This document shows, piece by piece, positions 24,402-34,673 of a DNA stretch of 64,000 nucleotides (positions within the stretch are counted from its first letter, which is position 1; every line of letters starts with the position of its first letter). Position numbers and translations under genes: made by a program. The notes below the pieces were generated by a model, which had not been told where the DNA came from, did no database searches, and saw nothing but the letters and a program-made list of their open reading frames with translations. The stretch comes from Eleusine coracana subsp. coracana (lineage: Eukaryota; Streptophyta; Magnoliopsida; Poales; Poaceae): assembly GCA_032690845.1 (NCBI GenBank), contig CM064422.1, positions 3,782,001 to 3,846,000 of the forward strand, given 5' to 3'.

Positions 24402-25410
24402 TGTTAGAATTATATGGGCTTGGCCCATTAATATTCACAATAATTCGTAAAAAATCTCAAAGGCCCATTCATGAGTGATGGGAGTGCAAAGGTTTAGTCT
24501 CACATTGCTAGTGGAGGTGGAGGGAGTTCAACTTATAAGGTTGGTTGCTCTAGCATCTCTTGCAAGTGTGTAGATGGGAGGAAGGAAGAACACACGCGCG
24601 CGCTCGCTCGCCTCGCCTCGCCGGACCGGGCGGGGCGGGGCGGGGCGGGGCGTGGGCGATGGGCGCGGCCGCGCATCACCTGCGTGAATGGTTCGCCGAA
24701 ATTCGATCCCTTGCCTTACGGGGGCGCGGCTTCCTTTTACACTTTCTTTTTGCTGCGTATTCCATATATTTAATTATGGAAACCGACGTATTAATATGGT
24801 AACCGACTCGGTTGCGGGACGCCCAACCCTAGCGGTTCCTCCCTATAAATATGTACGGGTACCGCCGTAAATCAGATCACGCAATCACCTAGGGTTTTGA
24901 CTCTCGCTACTGTTGCGCCGTCAAGTCTTCTCCATCCCGATTGTCGGCGTGCACCGGCGAACGGGAGAGCAGGTCTTCGGAACCGTCGTCCTTTGCGATC
25001 CTGCACCGGGAGAGGGCGAATAAGGTTTTTGGGAAGCGCTCTGCGCGACTGCTCGATCGCTTCCTTTGTCTTCATCAAGTTCGTCGCCACGGCTCGTCTT
25101 CCTCGTCGTCAAGTCGGTCTCAGCCGCCGTCGCCAACAACGTGACGGTGCTGCACGTCGTCGCCGCCTTCTCTACCCAGTCCAGAAGGAAACGTACGTAC
25201 TCTCATCTCAAACTGTCTTCTATACTAGCTTTCGTAGTATGCTTGTCTATAATGAATGTTGCTAGTATGGTAGATGCTGTGCTTTTGTCTGACTTTATAG
25301 ACCTGTCTAGATCTTGTGTAGACTTGTCTAGTTCATTATACAATCTGTTAATTATACTTATAATTTATGTCTGGATTAATATAAAATTAAAAGTGCTAAT
25401 TTTTCCAACA
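24402..25410 (+). repeat. 3' LTR of copia element
   Basis: 1,009 bp, matching the 5' LTR almost base for base. Differences include a longer GGGGC run near 24630-24652 and small indels. Confidence 0.95.
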
Positions 25411-25415
25411 GTCGG

Positions 25416-26917
25416 TTGATCGGGCAGCCCACCCCCACCACGGTTCATCGCAGGCAGCGTCCCACCACGACGAAGAGCCCAGTCCAGCGAGAGTCAGATC
25501 CGGGTACGCGCCGGCAGCCCCTCGCGGTGACTTGTGAGGCAAACACACGGACATGCGGCCCACAACCGTACGTCGTGCGCCGTCCGTCGTACCTAGTACT
25601 ACAAGCATCGCCGTTTCGTTTCCTCGGCGCGGCGCAGCTCTCTCTGGCCGGTCGGGCCCTCTCACTCCTCGGCTCGATCACCAGGTCGTCGTGATTCGTC
25701 AACTCCGGGTAGTACAAGAAGCCACGCAGCCTCGCTCGTCGATCGGGCGGCTTTGAGGCAAACACACGAACTCACCGCCGTGTTTCCTCCTCGGTCTCGG
25801 CACGGGGCGTGACTGACAGGGAGGCGCGCGGGACGGCGGGAGACACGGCAGCTGGTTGATTTGCACGCTGGTGCCCTGGCCCGACCCCACTGCCGGCGAC
25901 GTAACGACCCGTGCGCGCGGCGTGAACGCATGGCCGGCCGGGACACGATAATCTCTGATCACTGCGCGCGCTAGACTAGTACTGCTGTGAGAGACGATGT
26001 TCCGGGCATCTGTGGCGCCCTGTACGTAGGAGTGTAGATGCGGCGCGTCTACAGGGACGCTGGTCTCGACGCGCTTGACCTATACGACGTCGTGTGCGCT
26101 CGCTAGAAAACACGCTGACTATCTACCAGAGCCCTCACTCACTGAACGAAATAATCAAAGTTTTCCGCAGCAAAATCCAACATATGGTGTAGTGTAGATT
26201 TGAGCGAACTTAATTAGTACATCACTTTATCTCAGACTTAATTGTGGCGTCTAGCTATTCTCAAAACAATAGTTCCGTACGTGTATTAACAAAGTTTGCA
26301 TATTTTATTATCAGTACAATGTGTTTTTCCCAAGTAAGCTCAGTACAATGTAGTATTGTATTCATCCCAATTAATACAAAGTGGTGCACAAATGTAAACT
26401 CCAAAACACAAATTGTAGCTCCTCTTGAAATACACATTATTGTAGCAAGCAAGAGTAACAATGTCCCCTTTTGTGAAGACATATACATTGGTACGCAGCG
26501 GCACCTCAATGCAGGAAGAACAGCCAGACCTTGCTTGGCATCAGCTCTCAGCTGATCAAACTAGCTCGGCACATTCATTAATTCATATGATGAGCTGCGA
26601 ATGTCTTCACCACCGGATCGTCCAGCGAGACTGCACCAGGCTTCAACGAGATGATAGAATCAAACCACGCGCCCAAGCTCATCTGCATAGAGTACACTCC
26701 GGAAGGCAACAACAACCTTGCTATACACAGAAATTAACAACGAACATTCCGTTCTTTAAGGTCCCAATTAAAGAAAGGACATTACAATGCTACTGAATGT
26801 AGTAAGCTGGTATTTTCAGAGGCTTCTAACAAGTAGATGCAAGTTCAATTACCTTAATTTGGAACAAACTCATCTCGCCACATGATGGATATAATAAAGT
26901 AGTAGCGTATTAAACAA

Positions 26918-26920
<3 letters not shown>
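25416..26920. other. Downstream flank of MIR160; GC-rich part then AT-rich part, one small minus-strand frame
   Basis: The GC-rich half (25416-26110) shows no protein I recognise. In the AT-rich half a minus-strand frame from about 26735 to a TAA at 26578-26580 reads ..GVYSMQMSLGAWFDSII and on to KTFAAHHMN. It is preceded by an acceptor-like TTTCTGTGTATAG. It could be a last exon of the MIR160 host transcript or a chance frame of about 50 codons. No homologue is known to me. Confidence 0.4.

Positions 26921-26956
<36 letters not shown>
26921..26956. repeat. (GA)n microsatellite
   Basis: 18 AG/GA units directly abutting the 3' side of the MIR160 hairpin. Confidence 0.97.
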
Positions 26957-26957
<1 letters not shown>

Positions 26958-26959
<2 letters not shown>

Positions 26960-26978
26960 TGCTTGGCTCCTCGCACGC
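26958..26978 (-). ncRNA. miR160 star strand (3p)
   Basis: 21 nt, forms the duplex with the guide with 2-nt overhangs. Confidence 0.93.
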
Positions 26979-27051
26979 CATCCGCGGTAGAGCCAACGTA
27001 CACGCCCACGGCCGGGGGGAGAGAGCTCAACTGAGTTGGCAGCTACGCGAG

Positions 27052-27072
27052 TGGCATACAGGGAGCCAGGCA
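27052..27072 (-). ncRNA. miR160: Mature miR160 (5p guide)
   Basis: 21 nt, starts with U, perfect match to the canonical miR160 sequence conserved across land plants. Confidence 0.97.
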
Positions 27073-27192
27073 TAGCCCATTTTCACCTCTTTCTTCTGTC
27101 ATCAACTGCAGATCGATCAGTAAGGCAATGCCATGCATGCTATTCATTCGATCCCTGATGAACTGCAGAGATCGGCGCACAGACCGGGCGCC

Positions 27193-27229
<37 letters not shown>

Positions 27230-27243
27230 GCACGCACGCACGC
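27193..27243. repeat. (CA)n-(CGCA)n microsatellite
   Basis: About 16 CA units passing into five GCAC units, 120 bp upstream of the miR160 hairpin on its own strand, so possibly within the primary transcript. Confidence 0.95.
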
Positions 27244-27244
27244 A

Positions 27245-28613
27245 AGCAGCTGAGCTGTGTGACTCGAGCAAGGAGAAGCAACTCCTATCCCTACGTCCTA
27301 GTATTACACTCACACAAACACGCAAAATTCCTTGGATCAAGAAGAAGAGGGAGTGAGATGCCCGGACAAGGAAGAGATGGAGTGGGAGAGGACAGGCACG
27401 GACACACAAGCAAAGCATATGGAGGATGCTTGTTTGCTTAAGCCCTGAGTGAGAGCGGAAGGGAAGCTGAGCTAGCTGAGGAATGGAGACGACTTCTCTG
27501 CACAAGTCACCATCCCGTCCTATAAATAGCTCCAAATAAACCCAACTTCTCCTCGAATCAATCGATCTCCCGTCGTCACAGACGACACATGCGCGCACAT
27601 TGCACGCGGCTCCAAGCCACCACAGAACAACAGAACCTCAGCCTTCCCCCCATCCATCCATATATACGTGCACACGCACATGATTACAAAGGCCCGAAGA
27701 ATAAAGGCGACGGGGCGCTAGGCACCAAGTGAAAACCCTAGACTAGACAGAGCCCTAGCTAGCTCAGCTGGCACAGTGTCAGGGTGGATACTAGCCTGCT
27801 CGATTGCTTGCTATAGCTAGGGGGTATAGAGGAGTAGGAGTACTAGCTCCCGCCGACCCTTTTCATCGCTCCTGCTTGTTGTGCTTGCGGTGACATGCAT
27901 GCGCGCCGGCCGTATCTCTCGATCGCACGGGAACGAATCTCACACATGACGCAGGTGCAGAGAGCCTCTCTTCTTTCTTCTTTTCTGTGCGATGGTTGCA
28001 AACTTTCTGAGACGGGGTTTGTCTCGCAGCTCTTGGCCGGGAGCCGGATTCCCCTGTGTGTGCGTGCTGGACCAAGGTGCGTGTGTGTGGGTCACGCCGT
28101 GCCTGCCTGGCCTCCTCTTTCTTTCTACTACTGCCTTTTTTTTTTTAACAGCTGCGTATGTGCTCCCGTGATAGCGCATGCAGCGCCCCCCTGCCTTTTA
28201 CCTTTCGTTGCTCGCGGTCGCGGAAAGTTGATGCGACTGGAATGGACAAAAGGATGAACCAAGATTCCTCATTTCCTGTTAAGAAAATGCATGGAATGTC
28301 AATTACTACTTTTTTTTTAAAGACGGAATGTCAATTACTTCTTGGTGGAGTAGAAACCTGAAAACTGCTCGAAGGTATAGTTAGTACCTTATGACTGAAG
28401 GAAATGCCCAATTTATGTAACAATAAGTCTCATTTCGTTTGAGAAACTATATACGAGTAGCTCCGTTTCTCGCTGCATGTATGCCGCCGCCGCACAAGTA
28501 TATTCCAAGCGAGATGTCGTTCTTTCCTTGTCACGAACCATGTGATGTCCACCCCAAGTAATGCGCCCTTTCTGAACCAGTGTAATTAAAAATACTAGCT
28601 CGTCCCCGATAAG
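27245..28613. other. MIR160 upstream / divergent promoter region, no protein gene
   Basis: The region holds a plus-strand TATAAATAG at 27521-27529 and TATATACG near 27660 (minus-strand TATA-like on the other side), with many GCTAGCTAG-type words. Frames here are short and composition-driven. One reading is that it carries the pri-miR160 promoter on the minus strand. Confidence 0.45.
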
Positions 28614-28615
28614 TA

Positions 28616-28829
28616 CTCCCTCCGTTCAGAATTAGATGTCGTTTTGGAGTTGGGCACAGGAAATAAGAAGAAGTATAAAACGAGAAGGAGAGAGATAGAA
28701 ATAGAGATGTAGTGAGAAGAAAGAATATTGTATTGGGAAGAGAGAAAGTTGTATTGAGAAGTGAGAATGACATGTAATTATAAAAAAGTTAAAAACCTTA
28801 GAGTGACATATAAATATGAACAGAGGGAG
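28616..28829. mobile_element. Stowaway-like MITE (Tc1/mariner type)
   Basis: 214 bp flanked by TA (28614-28615 and 28830-28831). The termini are CTCCCTCCGTTC and its near inverted copy GAACAGAGGGAG. CTCCCTCCGT ends with TA duplication define Stowaway in grasses. It has no coding capacity. Confidence 0.9.
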
Positions 28830-28831
28830 TA

Positions 28832-30865
28832 CAAAGCATTCAGTAAGTAAGCATATGCGGTCCACGTGACGAACGGAAACCGATGGCCATGCACAAACCA
28901 AGCAATAAGCATCCGCACGTAGTACGTCCGTACGCGCCCGGGTCTCGGTCGGCGGAGGAGGATTCACTGGACGGAGGCTAGCTGCGGCTGCAGGCGTTTT
29001 GCTCCACCCTTATTCCCGGCCCGGGTACGTAGCACGACGTCGCGTTCCGGGCGGTGGCATTGCGGGCACCCCAATCACCGAGGCATTGCAATTAGCAGGG
29101 ACCATCGTCCAAGGATTCCACCAAGCGGCCGGCACAGCAGCAGGTAGCCGCGTGAACGATCGATATCGAGCGAGCCCAAAAGTATTGTTGTCACCGTCGC
29201 ATTAGTGTAGGGCGCCATGGCGTGCACGCGCGCGTGCTGCATGCAAATGCAATGGATCATGGAACGGAATCATGCACGGGACGCCGCTTTCGGGGAGATT
29301 CGCGGCGGTCGCTATCGAACAAACGCCCCGCAACCCCCTCCTCCCCTCTCCTGCCTTTTCTTTGATGTGTCAGCGAAGCGGAGCAGGTTTTTTGCTTGCT
29401 CAGCTCTCTCGGGCTGTGTGGGCGGTGGCAGCCTTCGCGTGCTTGCTCGTCGCTGACCGCCGAGGGATGGTCGTGAATGGCGTGATTGGTACTACTGTAT
29501 TGACTCATTCAGACTTGCCATATGACTCGCCCTCGGTTCAAAACGTTCATGGTTGATGCATCCAATTAATGGGAGAGATTTACCGAAACCATTATATTGC
29601 TGCACAAATAAATATGTGGGCCGTTTTCCGTTGTACTCGTCGAACTAACGTACATATGATCACTTCATCGTACGGTACCTACAGCAGATAGTAGCTCGAT
29701 CGCACCGGCGTGACCAACAGTAGCCCGACAACGGCTAACACTCGGCTAGCTGATAAGACAAAACCAGCACGGATGACAAGCACGCAGTTCCTCTCGCTCG
29801 CGGAAGAAGGAAAGAGACGCCGGCACGTACGTAACAAGAGCCAAAATCAAAAGCGGGAGGAGCCACACTACCTTCCATTAGAGGCCGGAGATCGGCCGCT
29901 TCCATTGGTCGGTCACGAGCCGCATCGATCAATCGCGTTGTAATATCTGCAAACAAAGCTTAGCAGAGCAAAGCATGGACGCGTGCGTGGTTGCCAGGCA
30001 ACTTTTTGTGATACCGCAAGCACCAGCCTTTGTTGGAGACCAGATTGGCTGCCACTGTTCGCTAGTATAGTGTGCGTGGTCGCCCTCAAGCCCAAAAATT
30101 AATCCTGGTGCCCTGATGCCGGGGTTGTAAATGAGCAATGCGCGTGTACCGAGCGAAAGATCAGGCAAAGCCCCGTCATTTTCACTTGTGCCGTTACTAA
30201 CTGCGGCTTTCAATTCGTACGTGCCGGGGTCCGGGGCGGAAGAAGGACCGCAGGCAATCATCAGCGCACAGCAGACCATAGCTCGTAGTACAGTGGAAAC
30301 CAAACCTAGTTTCGAGCACCGATATAGCCTGGGGTGCACACGATTGAAACAGGACGCGTGCCCCCTCGACCCCGAACGTTTTCCGTGGTGCTCCATGGAC
30401 AGACATGTACATCGGCTTAAATTGAACCCCTCCTTTATTTGGATCCGCTAGCTGCATCGTCCTGAATCTCACGGAGCCGGACATGCGCGCGAGACAAGGT
30501 CATTAATAGTAGTAGCTCAGAATATATGGGCAATGAGGCAGAGTCATATAATCATGTGCGCGCAGATTTGGATCCAGTTTGCAGATCACACAGGCCCCTA
30601 CAATAATGCGTGCAATGCAATGGACTGCAATACTCTGCTGAACACGTACGGTACATATCTCAGACGTGACGTCGAGGATGCCGGCCGGCATGGACCTCTT
30701 CTCTTCGCGTCTCGGCACTCGCTAGGTACTCCCTCCGGCCGGTGCTGTTCAGCTTCTTCTGGCTCCGAGGAACGCATTCAGGCATTCAGCGTTCCGCACG
30801 TTTGCATTGCTTGGGCTGACGGATTCGGGGCACCAGGCCGCTTGCCCAAGTTTGCTGAGTCCTCG
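28832..30865. other. Intergenic, no supported gene
   Basis: The GC is moderate, with scattered frames on both strands and no domain, splice signal pair or promoter arrangement that I would defend. Confidence 0.5.
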
Positions 30866-30873
30866 CTCATCTC

Positions 30874-31892
30874 TAGTGGTGTCCAAATGGGCCACCCGGC
30901 ACGACTCAGCTTAGGAACAAAATGGCACGGCCCATTTAATTTCGGGACGACATGACATGAAATTTATTTCGTGTCGTGTCGTGCTGACCCACGTGCCTGG
31001 GCATCGGCCCATGACATGGTACGAAAGTAATATGTCGTGCCGGGCTGGCTCGAAAGGCCCGTCAGGCACAATGGCCTGAAAGGCCGGCATAAACTATTGT
31101 CCTTTGCTTCGAGTGAGCGAGCAAACGAGCGACCAATAGGCGATTGGGCGGGAGGGTGGTCGAGCCGCTATAGTGGCGGAGGCGACAATGAGCGGTTGCA
31201 GCGGCGCGAGAGAAGCGTTGGAGGTGGCGGAGAGCAGGCGAGGAGTAGCGACGAGCCGGCAACATGCGAGACAAGCAGCACGCGAGTGATGGGCATGGCA
31301 GCGATGCGCACAACGGGGGTGACAAGCGATGGTGGCAGCATGTGCGACGAGCGATGGCGCGCGCGAGGAGCCATGGCGATGGTGATGCGAGCGAGGCCGG
31401 CGGCGGCATGAGAAGAACAAGGAGACGGCTCCTGGAGAAGCCTCCAGGAGTTAGGGTTAGACCATTACTCATGCCACTTGGGTGCACTAGATTGACTGAT
31501 CTAGGGAAGCAAGATATCAAACCCTTGTATTTGGTCAGCCAATCCATTCCCAATATCACATCAATGGGACCGCTATGGTCAATCTGTTATGGTTCGGCCT
31601 GCTGGGCTATTTTCCTGTCTTGGTTAAATTCAGTATGACGCTGACCGTAATACTGTCCAACTGGATGGAGTGGACCATGGGCTGAATTTCGTGTCGGGTG
31701 GCCCATGTGCTTAACAAGGTCACAGGTTAAACGGGCCGTGCCGTGCTAGCCTGTGGGCTCGACTGATGGTCCAAGCACGGCCGGGAGCTCTGATCCGGCA
31801 CGAAATTATTTTGGACCATGCCAGATTCATGCCGTGCTTTTTTTCCATGCTTTGAGCCGGCCCACGAGCCACGGGTTTTTTGAACAGCACTA
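30874..31892. mobile_element. hAT-like non-autonomous DNA transposon
   Basis: 1,019 bp flanked by the 8-bp duplication CTCATCTC (30866-30873 and 31893-31900). Termini TAGTGGTGTCCAA and TAGTGCTGTTCAA are inverted copies. Subterminal regions on both sides are dense in short GGCACG/CGTGCC and GGGCC words, like hAT transposase-binding sites. No transposase is present. A GC-rich insert at about 31090-31580 carries a piece of gypsy polyprotein on the minus strand. Confidence 0.85.
31440..31590 (-). pseudogene. Ty3/gypsy protease-end fragment captured in the hAT-like element
   Basis: Read on the minus strand, the segment gives GPIDVILGMDWLTKYKGLI then SVNLVHPSG. This is the diagnostic end of the plant Ty3/gypsy protease domain (consensus DVILGMDWL..). 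The frame is open but both neighbouring domains are missing. It lies wholly inside the hAT-like element. Confidence 0.8.
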
Positions 31893-31900
31893 CTCATCTC

Positions 31901-32579
31901 TCTGGACCGCGCACGTTGCTCCTGCGCGGGCTGGCCTTTGTCAAAATCGGGGCCTAACTGGAAGCCCGAGCTAAAAGCGGGCAGCTAAAATTTTCTGGGC
32001 CGCGGGGACCTGGACTTCCAAAATCCAAACTCTCGTAGCATGTTTTCATTGAACTAAAAAAAAATTGATCTTCTCCGGTTCAACATCTGCACTCGTTATT
32101 TGCCGCTGTTCACTGTTTCTTTTAATAAATATAGTATAAACACAGATACTCACATATATACATATATGCATACTCACTCGAATAAAATGCGCACATATAT
32201 CCTACTCTCATGTACGCCTGGGATGAAAGACTGAGCCGGTCTGAAATTAGCACATCGTCTCGCTATAAACAGAGAAATATTTCATTGAAACATAATTAAT
32301 ATTAAATATAATATTCATATAAAATCTACAATTTAAACTCGGATAGATTAATTCCACCACAAAGAATCAAAGATAGCTGATAAAATTCCCCTACCTGCAA
32401 CTAAGTAAAAGGAGTCCGTGCTCAAGTGAATGCATAATTTTTTAATCTCCGAGACCACCCATACCAGCAGACAGCTGCAATACAAAACTACTAGGTCGTG
32501 CTAGATGAACAGATGTACAACGAGTTTTGTTTGGTACGTATTACTCATATAACTAAGTTGTAAATTCGCAAACACAATT
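31901..32579. other. AT-rich intergenic DNA, no gene seen
   Basis: No open frame or repeat structure of note. It holds a few A-runs and ATATATACATATATGCATA-like words. Confidence 0.6.
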
Positions 32580-32653
32580 GGTTTCGTGGTGTAGTTGGTT
32601 ATCACGTCAGTCTAACACACTGAAGGTCTCCGGTTCGAGTCCGGGCGAAGCCA
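32580..32653 (+). tRNA. trnV-AAC: tRNA-Val (anticodon AAC)
   Basis: 74 nt. The 7-bp acceptor stem GGTTTCG/CGAAGCC has one G-U. The D-arm GTAGTTGGTTATCAC (A-box region), the anticodon loop TCTAACACA with AAC, and the T-arm GGTTCGAGTCC (B box) are all present. The discriminator base is A. A T-run starting six bases after the end (from 32656) is a good RNA polymerase III terminator. There is no intron. The sequence is that of a normal nuclear plant tRNA-Val. Confidence 0.97.
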
Positions 32654-32655
32654 AT

Positions 32656-32664
32656 TTTTTTTTT
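32656..32664 (+). terminator. Pol III T-run terminator of tRNA-Val
   Basis: Nine consecutive T shortly after the tRNA 3' end. Confidence 0.8.
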
Positions 32665-34673
32665 GCCAGCGTTTGGCAACGTTTGGCAATGGCAAGCGAT
32701 CCGGACTCTAATCGCGGTTCTAAATTGTCATTTCAAAGTGCAGAAGCAGTAACCCCATTCCATTTAGAAATAGTAACTCCTCTTTCTGGTTGCACAGCTA
32801 GCATAACGAAAATCGATTAGCTTTTTTCTTTTTGTTTTATATGTCATGCATCTTTCTCATCTTAGCTACAGAACAGCACATAGTTGACTGACGAGATAAA
32901 AAAAAGATTAAGCAGTTCCCTTTCGTTCATGTGAAGAACTCCATATCTTTTCATCTATAATTTTGAAACACGATAGATTCTGGATTCTGCTGCGCCTGAA
33001 GTGAACAGTTACGCTATGCTCGTCACGTCCATTTTTAAACTGAGATCAAACGGTACAGCATCACAACGTGCTTGAAAGATTTCCACTTTCAATGTGCCAA
33101 CAATATAATCCACACGCTGCATGGCCATCACTGTCAAAATACATAAATTCTCCGGTTTTATTCTCCTACTTCTGACGATACAATACAAGCAATAAACCGC
33201 ATAAAATGGAAGAATAACAAAAAGATGAAAGCAACAGGGAAGCAAGGATTACCATGGGTTCCAGTTGTGGTAGACATGAAAGCTCAGAAGATATGAATAC
33301 AACAAATTGCTGTGAGCAGGGCCCGGTAGCATGTGAAGGTAGGACCATGTAGCATGCACTTGAGTGCCGTAACATCACGAAAAAGATGGTGAAAACTGCC
33401 ATAGGACTTGCAATACCTCCAGGTCCAGGCTGCAGCTGAGGCTGAGGCTAGCATTTGCAGATGCAGGGCTCCACTCAGAATTTCAAAGATCCTCCCGGGC
33501 GCTGTGAGCCACAAGAATTCGGATGCTGAAAACATTGCCAGCAACCATGTCGCGTCATATGCGCACAAGCAGATACAGGCGAGCCGACATTGTGATCGCC
33601 TGGCAAAGCTCATATCCTACAGACCAAAATCCAAATCTTCTACAAGCAGAATGGTGTTAGTAAGATATAGATAAGCTCAATGTTCTATATGTTGGTTCCC
33701 CAAGCATAGGACTGGGCAAAAAGACAGATTGAATTATCTGTAGTTTGGATTTAGGGAATGAATGACAACTGGCAAGGTTTGCTATCAATCTATTCCTGTG
33801 GGACCTGTTGTTTGACTTGGTTTGCCGCCCCCCCCCCCCCCCCCCCCCCCCCCCGCGTCAACATTTTTCTCTAAAACGAATCTGCAAAACATTTTATCGG
33901 TTTGAAGTGTCACCACAAAGCAGAAACTGAAAGAAAAATGTTGCCACTGGTACCTTATGACAGCCTAGCAATCAACTACTCATGAAATAGTGCTATTAAG
34001 ATCAATACCTACAGTAGCAATCAAAGTTAGCATCTCAATGGAGCAGAATTGCTGTCTACTTGTAGAATCAAGTGAGACATGTATTATCATATTGACAGAG
34101 ATATACTACTGTAATTTGGATGGCATCATATCAGCTTTTTCAGTCAGTGCCTGAAAGAAGTCTGTTTTGCAACTCGAGATTAAGTTTCTGATCCTGTAAA
34201 TATCATGAAAAAGCTGGTTAACCACTAGCAGTGAAGTCACCGGTACCTTTTATAATATATACAAAGTTTTCAATTCAAATCCGATGAAATGGAATCCAAC
34301 TGTTAAAATTTATGGCTAGTAACTAAAAAAAAAAGGTGAAAATCAGATAGACTGAGGAAAAAATTCAGCTTCATTGAAACATGAAAAAAGCTTAAGGTGA
34401 AGAGGTTAACTCCATACTCCATATATTACTGCACTCGTCCATTCACTTTTGAACACTACTGCTTAACAGTATGCACCTCTGAGATTCATAGCAATATGGT
34501 AGTATTTAGGTAACTTTCCGGTGTTATCTACGCTAGAACTACTCCAAGAGTTTATATGTCAATGATGAAATAATGACTACATACATTGCTTTATACTTCT
34601 ATATGAATACTGCTCAAGTGATCTATACACAATCAATTATATCAGTACTACTCCATGCAAGATGTTGGTCACT
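32665..34673. other. 3' flank / 3' UTR region of the PIF gene
   Basis: Downstream of the PIF stop (minus-strand direction) there is no second supported gene. A minus-strand frame at 33284-33613 has no recognisable domain. A 27-C run sits at 33828-33854. The exact PIF polyadenylation site is not evident. Confidence 0.45.
33828..33854. repeat. Poly-C tract
   Basis: Uninterrupted run of 27 C. Confidence 0.95.

Larger units (their letters stand above)
18909..25410 (+). mobile_element. Complete Ty1/copia LTR retrotransposon, nonsense-mutated
   Basis: The element is about 6.5 kb with LTRs of 996 and 1009 bp that are nearly identical. The termini are TGTTAG...AACA. A perfect 5-bp duplication GTCGG lies at 18904-18908 and 25411-25415. 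Domain order gag, protease, integrase, reverse transcriptase, RNase H is that of the copia superfamily. A purine-rich tract (24391-24401) precedes the 3' LTR. The near-identity of the LTRs implies recent insertion, yet the coding frame has five stops, so this copy probably moved using proteins from another copy. No TGGTATCAGAGC-type initiator-Met primer site follows the 5' LTR. Confidence 0.95.
26955..27076 (-). ncRNA. MIR160: MIR160 microRNA precursor hairpin
   Basis: On the minus strand the 5' arm holds TGCCTGGCTCCCTGTATGCC followed by A (27072 to 27052), identical to plant miR160. The 3' arm holds GCGTGCGAGGAGCCAAGCAT followed by G (26978 to 26958), the conserved miR160 star form. Paired by hand with 2-nt 3' overhangs, 17 of 19 positions pair (three of these G-U), with mismatches at guide positions 4 and 12. 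The loop is 73 nt. miR160 is known to direct cleavage of ARF10/16/17-class auxin response factor mRNAs. The primary transcript probably starts above 27100 on the minus strand, but its start and polyadenylation site cannot be fixed here. The GA repeat begins right at the base of the stem. Confidence 0.97.

Noticed and set aside
27082..27101. miR156-like TGACAGAAGA-starting 20-mer on the minus strand, next to miR160
   Set aside because: It matches miR156 only over the first ten bases and diverges afterwards, and no pairing arm is seen nearby.
27140..27598. Cys/Val-rich minus-strand frame of 152 codons
   Set aside because: Created by the (CA)n repeat; likely part of the MIR160 upstream region.
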